Source: Nocardia sp. NBC_01329 (GTDB lineage: Bacteria; Actinomycetota; Actinomycetes; Mycobacteriales; Mycobacteriaceae). Taken from it: 64,000 nt of DNA. Shown in pieces: positions 59,998 to 64,000 of this stretch (its first letter is position 1; the number at the start of each line of letters is the position of its first letter). The notes under the pieces were generated by a model. It did not search any database. It was not told where the DNA came from and saw only the letters and a program-made list of their open reading frames with translations. A program made the translations under genes and the position numbers. The stretch covers positions 6,170,001-6,234,000 of the forward strand of contig NZ_CP108381.1 of the NCBI RefSeq assembly GCF_035956715.1. Direction: 5' to 3'.

Positions 59998-61629
59998 GTG
60001 AATCCGTCAACAGCGCAGGCGCGGGTGATCGTCGACGAACTCGCACGCGGTGGGGTTCGGGAAGTCGTGCTGTGCCCCGGCTCGCGAAACGCCCCGCTGG
60101 CTTTCGCTCTGCAGGCCGCCGATGCCGCGGGCCGGCTCCGGTTGCATATGCGCATCGACGAGCGGACCGCGGGTTTCCTGGCGATCGGCCTGGCCGTCTC
60201 TTCGGGCACCCCGGTTCCGGTGGTGATGACCTCGGGTACAGCGGTGGCCAATCTGGGGCCCGCGGTACTGGAGGCCAACTACGCCCGGGTCCCGCTGATC
60301 GTGCTCAGCGCCAATCGCCCGTACGAGATGCTCGGTACCGGTGCCAATCAGACGGTGGAGCAGCTCGGTCTGTTCGGCAGTCAGGTCCGGGCGACGATCA
60401 GTATGGGTCTCGCCGAAGCCGAACCGGCCACCGACTATCCGCAGCAGAACAGTGTCTGGCGTTCCTCTGTGTGCCGGGTGCTGGCCGCCGCGCGCGGGAC
60501 CCGGTCCGGCAATGCCGGGCCGGTGCATTTCGATATCCCGCTGCGTGAACCGCTGGTGCCGGACTTCCGGGAGGACGAAACCATTCCCGCCGGGCGCGGT
60601 ACCGAGCAGCCTTGGACGGCAACGCAGTACGCCACGCTCGATGTGCCGCTCGATATCGACCTCACCCCCGATACCGTGGTGATCTCCGGGCACGGCGCGG
60701 GTCTGCGCGCCGAACTCGCCGCGCTGCCGACGGTCGCCGAACCCACCGCGCCGGTACACGGTCCGGCCCTGCACCCGCTGGCGCTGCCGCTACTGAAACC
60801 CCGGCAGGCCATCATCACCGGCCGGCCCACGCTGCACCGGCAGGTTTCCCGGGTCCTGGCCGACCCCGAGGTCACCGTGTACGCGCTGACCACCGGCCCG
60901 CGCTGGCCGGATGTCTCGGGCAATGTGGTGGGCACCGGTACCCGCGCGGTGACGACCGGGACGCCCAGCGCGCAATGGCTGGCCCGCTGCCGCGATCTCG
61001 ATCAGCGGGCCCGTTCGGTGGTGCGCGAGGAACTGTCCAAGCATCCGAAACCCACCGGCCTGCACGTGGCCGCGGTGGTGATGGACGCGCTGGGCAAGAG
61101 TGACCAGCTGCTGCTGGGAGCGTCCAATCCGGTACGTGACGCCGCGCTGGTCTCCGCGCCGCGGCCCGATGTGCGCGTGCTGTCGAACCGGGGTGTCGCG
61201 GGTATCGACGGAACGGTCTCGACGGCGGTCGGCGCGGCGCTGCACCATCGGGGCCGGACCGTCGCGCTCATCGGCGATCTCACCTTCCTCCACGACGCCT
61301 CCGGTCTGCTCATCGGGCGCGGCGAGCCCCGCCCCGAGGATCTGACCATCGTGGTCGCCAACGACGACGGGGGCGGTATCTTCGAACTCCTCGAACAGGG
61401 CGATCCCCAGTACGCCGGTGTTTTCGAGCGAGTCTTCGGCACACCGCACGGTATGGATCTGTCGGCACTCTGCGCGGCGTACCGGATTCCGCACCGGCAG
61501 GTGGCTCTGGACGAACTGGCGATCGAGCTCAGCGGGTCGGTGACGGGGTTGCGGGTGCTGGAAGTCGTCACCGATCGAGCCGGGCTGCGGGATCTGCACA
61601 CGGCGGTCCGGACGAACGTCGGGATCTAG
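59998..61629 (+). CDS. menD: MenD (SEPHCHC synthase)
   Basis: MenD (543 aa) is the thiamine-diphosphate enzyme adding 2-oxoglutarate to isochorismate. [31 protein letters not shown] with the catalytic Glu, [17 protein letters not shown], and the ThDP motif [18 protein letters not shown]...[13 protein letters not shown] are typical. GTG 59998 lies 212 bp after the DUF6918-like gene; GGAGGC precedes it closely and CAGGCT lies 6 nt upstream, so initiation may be leaderless. menC and the menH-type gene, neighbours in M. tuberculosis, are absent here. Confidence 0.95.
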   Translation: MNPSTAQARVIVDELARGGVREVVLCPGSRNAPLAFALQAADAAGRLRLHMRIDERTAGFLAIGLAVSSGTPVPVVMTSGTAVANLGPAVLEANYARVPLIVLSANRPYEMLGTGANQTVEQLGLFGSQVRATISMGLAEAEPATDYPQQNSVWRSSVCRVLAAARGTRSGNAGPVHFDIPLREPLVPDFREDETIPAGRGTEQPWTATQYATLDVPLDIDLTPDTVVISGHGAGLRAELAALPTVAEPTAPVHGPALHPLALPLLKPRQAIITGRPTLHRQVSRVLADPEVTVYALTTGPRWPDVSGNVVGTGTRAVTTGTPSAQWLARCRDLDQRARSVVREELSKHPKPTGLHVAAVVMDALGKSDQLLLGASNPVRDAALVSAPRPDVRVLSNRGVAGIDGTVSTAVGAALHHRGRTVALIGDLTFLHDASGLLIGRGEPRPEDLTIVVANDDGGGIFELLEQGDPQYAGVFERVFGTPHGMDLSALCAAYRIPHRQVALDELAIELSGSVTGLRVLEVVTDRAGLRDLHTAVRTNVGI

Positions 61630-61803
61630 GCGTACCTTCGCCTCCGCTCCGGCCGTGCGCTTCCGTATCGATCGGTTCCGATCGCAGCTCAGCCGAGCGT
61701 GATCCCAGTCGGTAGCTGCCCGGCATCGTTTGCGTCGCGGCCGGTGAATTCCACCGCCCGGATTCGTCGGTACAGGTGGATCCACCGACCCCGAGGAGCC
61801 CCG

Positions 61804-62388
61804 ATGTATCCCGAATTCGACCTGTCGGCCGCAGCTGCCGCGCTCGCCGATACCGTTGCCGCGATCGGTGACGATCAGATCGACAGCCGAACTCCCGCCG
61901 ATCTCCCGGTCCGCGCGATTCTCGGACACGTCGGCGGGCTGGCCGAGGCGTTCCGCGCCGCGGCGACCAAGGATGCGGTCGGGAATTCCGCGGCACCCGA
62001 ATTCGATTCCGGCGCAACCCTGGCGCCCGACTGGCGGACCCGGATCCCGGCGCAGTTGAAGGCTCTGGCCGAGGCGTGGCAGGATCCCGAGGCGTGGGAG
62101 GGCGAGACCGAGGCCGGCGGCGTCGCTATGCCCGCGGTGGTCACAGCCCGTGTCGCATTGGACGAATTGGTCATCCACGCCTGGGATCTGGCCCGTGCCA
62201 CCGGTCGCGCTGTCGAGGTGGCCGACAGCGATCTCGAGGTTCTGTTGCGGTTCCTGCGAGATACGCCGCCGGAGGGTACGCCCGGGCTCTTCGGACCCGT
62301 GGTGCCGGTCGGGCCGGGGGCTCCGCCGCTGCATCGGGTCCTGGGCCTCACCGGGCGCGATCCGTTCTGGATTCCCAAGGCGCGGTGA
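61804..62388 (+). CDS. TIGR03086-type (DinB/MDMPI-like) protein
   Basis: A 194-aa protein of the mycothiol-dependent maleylpyruvate isomerase-like/DinB four-helix superfamily, TIGR03086 type: PADLPVRAILGHVGGLAEAFRAA with the first His ligand, and VVTARVALDELVIHAWDLARATGR with the HxxD-type pair. A metal site is expected; the substrate is unknown. CGAGGAG lies 6 nt before ATG 61804. Its 3' end overlaps the convergent TetR gene by 41 bp. Confidence 0.82.
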   Translation: MYPEFDLSAAAAALADTVAAIGDDQIDSRTPADLPVRAILGHVGGLAEAFRAAATKDAVGNSAAPEFDSGATLAPDWRTRIPAQLKALAEAWQDPEAWEGETEAGGVAMPAVVTARVALDELVIHAWDLARATGRAVEVADSDLEVLLRFLRDTPPEGTPGLFGPVVPVGPGAPPLHRVLGLTGRDPFWIPKAR

Positions 62389-62989
62389 AGATTCCGGCGG
62401 CCGCCGCGCTCGCCGCGCTTTCGGCGGCGGCGTGGGCAGCGTGCTCGTCGATGGGGTCACCGCTGGCCAGCAGCCGGTAGTAGAGCGGGCCGGATACGGC
62501 GGTGAGTACCGCTCGGGGGTCGGTCCCGGGTGGGACCTCGCCCCGGGCGACGGCGTCGGCGATGCACGGTGCCCATTCCGCCAGCCGGACATCGTAGAAC
62601 CGGCGCAACGCGGCGGCTGTGCTCTCGTCGCAGGTCGCCGCGGCGATAACGGCGCGGAAGAGCCGGCCCTGTCTGGGGTCGGCGAGGGTTTTCGCGACGA
62701 GCTGGGCGTTGGCGGTCAGATCGCCGAGCAGGGAGCCGGTCGCGGCGCGGGGGAGTGACTGTTCGGCCATATCCACCAGGAGGTCGGCGATGAGCCCGGT
62801 CGGGGTCCGCCAGCGGCGGTAGACCGTCGTCTTGCCGACATCGGCGCGGGTCGCGACGTCGGCGAGGTCCAGATGGGCGAAGCCGTGTTCGGCGAGTAGG
62901 TCACCGGCGACTTCCAGTACCGCGGCCCGTACGCGGGCGGTGCGGCCGCCGGGGCGTACCGAGCCGGGAGCGACCAACTCTTCAGTCAT
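62348..62989 (-). CDS. TetR/AcrR family transcriptional regulator
   Basis: A 213-aa TetR protein. HTH at residues 20-65: VAGDLLAEHGFAHLDLADVATRADVGKTTVYRRW (core DVATRADVGKTTVYRRW). The ligand domain has LRRFYDVRLAEWAPCIADAVARGEVP, as in TetR_C_16-like proteins. GGAG lies 8 nt before the ATG. It is divergent from the aldo/keto reductase with a perfect palindrome between, so it probably represses it. Confidence 0.88.
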   Translation of the reverse strand: MTEELVAPGSVRPGGRTARVRAAVLEVAGDLLAEHGFAHLDLADVATRADVGKTTVYRRWRTPTGLIADLLVDMAEQSLPRAATGSLLGDLTANAQLVAKTLADPRQGRLFRAVIAAATCDESTAAALRRFYDVRLAEWAPCIADAVARGEVPPGTDPRAVLTAVSGPLYYRLLASGDPIDEHAAHAAAESAASAAAAGIFTAPWESRTDRAR

Positions 62990-63035
62990 AACGGAACTCC
63001 AGTTTCATTTACTGCTCAGTGGGTGTATGTTCGGG

Positions 63036-63047
63036 TTCGTTAACGAA
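63036..63047. promoter_or_regulatory. Candidate TetR operator
   Basis: TTCGTTAACGAA is a perfect 12-bp palindrome, extended by G...AC to GTTCGTTAACGAAAC, in the 82-bp gap between the TetR gene and the aldo/keto reductase gene. Confidence 0.55.
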
Positions 63048-63071
63048 ACAATAGACCCTTTAGGAGTCGAG

Positions 63072-64000
63072 ATGGAATACCGGCGGTTGGGGACCTCAGG
63101 TCTGGTCGTTCCCGCACTGAGCTTCGGCGCGGGCACCTTCGGCGGCCGCGGGGAACTGTTCGAAGCCTGGGGTGATACCGATGCCGACCAGGCGCGCAGA
63201 CTCATCGACATCAGCCTCGACGCGGGCGTGACCATGTTCGATACCGCCGATGTCTATTCCGACGGCGCGTCCGAGGAGGTGCTCGGGGCCGCGATCCGCG
63301 GCCGCCGCGATCGACTACTGCTGTCGACGAAGGCCGGTCTGCCCACCGGGCCGGGCCCTTACGACGCGGGTACCGGACGGAGCCGCCTCATCGCCACCGT
63401 GGAGGCTTCACTCACGCGACTGGGCGTGGAGCATATCGATCTGTTCCAACTGCACGCCTTCGACGCCCGTACCCCGGTGGAGGAGGTTCTGCACGCGCTC
63501 GACGATCTGGTCCGCGCGGGCAAGATCCGCTATATCGGTGCTTCCAACTTCGCCGGCTGGCAGTTGATGAAATCGCTGGCCGCCGCGGATCGGCACGGTC
63601 TGACCCGCTATATCGCCCATCAGGTCTACTACTCGCTCGTCGGCCGCGATTACGAATGGGAGCTGATGCCGCTGGGCCGGGCCGAGGGGGTGGGCGCGGT
63701 GGTCTGGAGTCCGCTCGGCTGGGGGCGGCTCACCGGCAAGATCCGGCGCGGGCAGCCGCTGCCCGCAGGTAGCAGACTGCATCGGACCGCCGAGGCGGGC
63801 CCGCCGGTGGATCAGGAACACCTCTACAACGTGGTCGACATATTGGACGAAATCGCTGCCGAAACCGGCCGATCCGTCCCCCAGATCGCGCTCAACTGGT
63901 TGCTCACCCGGCCCACGGTCGGCACGGTCATCGTCGGTGCCCGCAACGAGGAACAGTTGCGACAGAACCTCGGAGCGATCGGCTGGGAACTCAGCACCGA
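63072..64000 (+). CDS. Aldo/keto reductase (C-terminus beyond window edge)
   Basis: Over 309 codons of an AKR (voltage-gated K-channel beta-subunit-like, YccK/MocA type) TIM-barrel oxidoreductase. The tetrad is visible as Asp and Tyr in MFDTADVYSDGASEE, Lys in LLLSTKAGLP and His in LFQLHAFDA. NADPH-binding residues are in IRYIGASNFAGWQ and TVIVGARNEEQLRQNL. AGGAG lies 5 nt before ATG 63072. The frame is still open at the window end. Probably controlled by the divergent TetR protein. Confidence 0.92.
   Translation, partial: MEYRRLGTSGLVVPALSFGAGTFGGRGELFEAWGDTDADQARRLIDISLDAGVTMFDTADVYSDGASEEVLGAAIRGRRDRLLLSTKAGLPTGPGPYDAGTGRSRLIATVEASLTRLGVEHIDLFQLHAFDARTPVEEVLHALDDLVRAGKIRYIGASNFAGWQLMKSLAAADRHGLTRYIAHQVYYSLVGRDYEWELMPLGRAEGVGAVVWSPLGWGRLTGKIRRGQPLPAGSRLHRTAEAGPPVDQEHLYNVVDILDEIAAETGRSVPQIALNWLLTRPTVGTVIVGARNEEQLRQNLGAIGWELST

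Noticed and set aside
60790-62592. 600-codon minus-strand frame opposite menD
   Set aside because: Shadow frame in GC-rich DNA; menD and the TIGR03086-type gene explain the region.

Overview
The window is high-GC actinobacterial DNA. Its gene order follows, gene after gene, the Mycobacterium tuberculosis segment from about Rv0481c to Rv0555 (murB, mshA, gpmA, senX3-regX3, ppx, proC, bS22, serB, hemACDB, hemL, ccd/res/ccs, men genes). The organism is therefore a member of the Mycobacteriales. Rex in front of hemA, a BldC-type regulator, the sulfatase, and the absence of mycolate cyclopropane synthase and mmpS/mmpL genes from this segment point to Nocardia or a near relative. Genus is an inference; order is well supported by synteny. 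No tRNA, rRNA, insertion sequence or CRISPR array was seen.

Layout. 1-7.4 kb: DUF2505 gene (cut by the window edge), murB, a decayed Rpn-type nuclease, a short-chain dehydrogenase, a hydrolase, mshA (mycothiol) with a YbjN-like gene, a ROK kinase and gpmA. 7.6-16.9 kb: a secreted CocE/NonD hydrolase, the SenX3-RegX3 phosphate-responsive pair, a Cys-rich Rv0495c-type protein, exopolyphosphatase, a very long disordered membrane protein and a TIM-barrel protein. 17.2-22.9 kb: thioesterase, a block of dispersed palindromic repeats, proC, a small HTH protein, 33-aa ribosomal protein bS22, an epimerase and an acyltransferase. 22.9-26.1 kb: secreted sulfatase, SerB-type phosphatase, glutaredoxin-like protein.

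26.1-36.9 kb is the heme region. rex-hemA-hemC-hemD are joined by ATGA overlaps and preceded by a promoter with an almost perfect Rex operator between its -35 and -10. hemB, small membrane proteins and hemL follow; together they make uroporphyrinogen III by the C5 pathway. 36.9-41.6 kb is the cytochrome c maturation operon (thioredoxin-like lipoprotein, CcdA, ResB, CcsB), entered through a triplicated 78-bp in-frame repeat.

42-53.9 kb is the accessory part: BldC-type regulator, cysteine desulfhydrase-like enzyme, an 1137-aa AfsR-like regulator, a DrrAB-type ABC exporter divergent from a small HTH gene with two mirror-image operators, a decayed Clp-N gene, a holin-like membrane protein, two tandem paralogous secreted proteins, and a hydrolase/TetR pair. 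54-61.6 kb holds menaquinone genes (menA, menE, menB, menD) without menC, interleaved with a VOC protein, a thioesterase and small conserved proteins. 61.8-64 kb: a TIGR03086-type protein, a TetR gene and a partial aldo/keto reductase.

A recurring feature is start codons (ATG/GTG) 6-8 nt downstream of a TANNNT hexamer with no Shine-Dalgarno, i.e. probable leaderless mRNAs. This was used to choose several starts.
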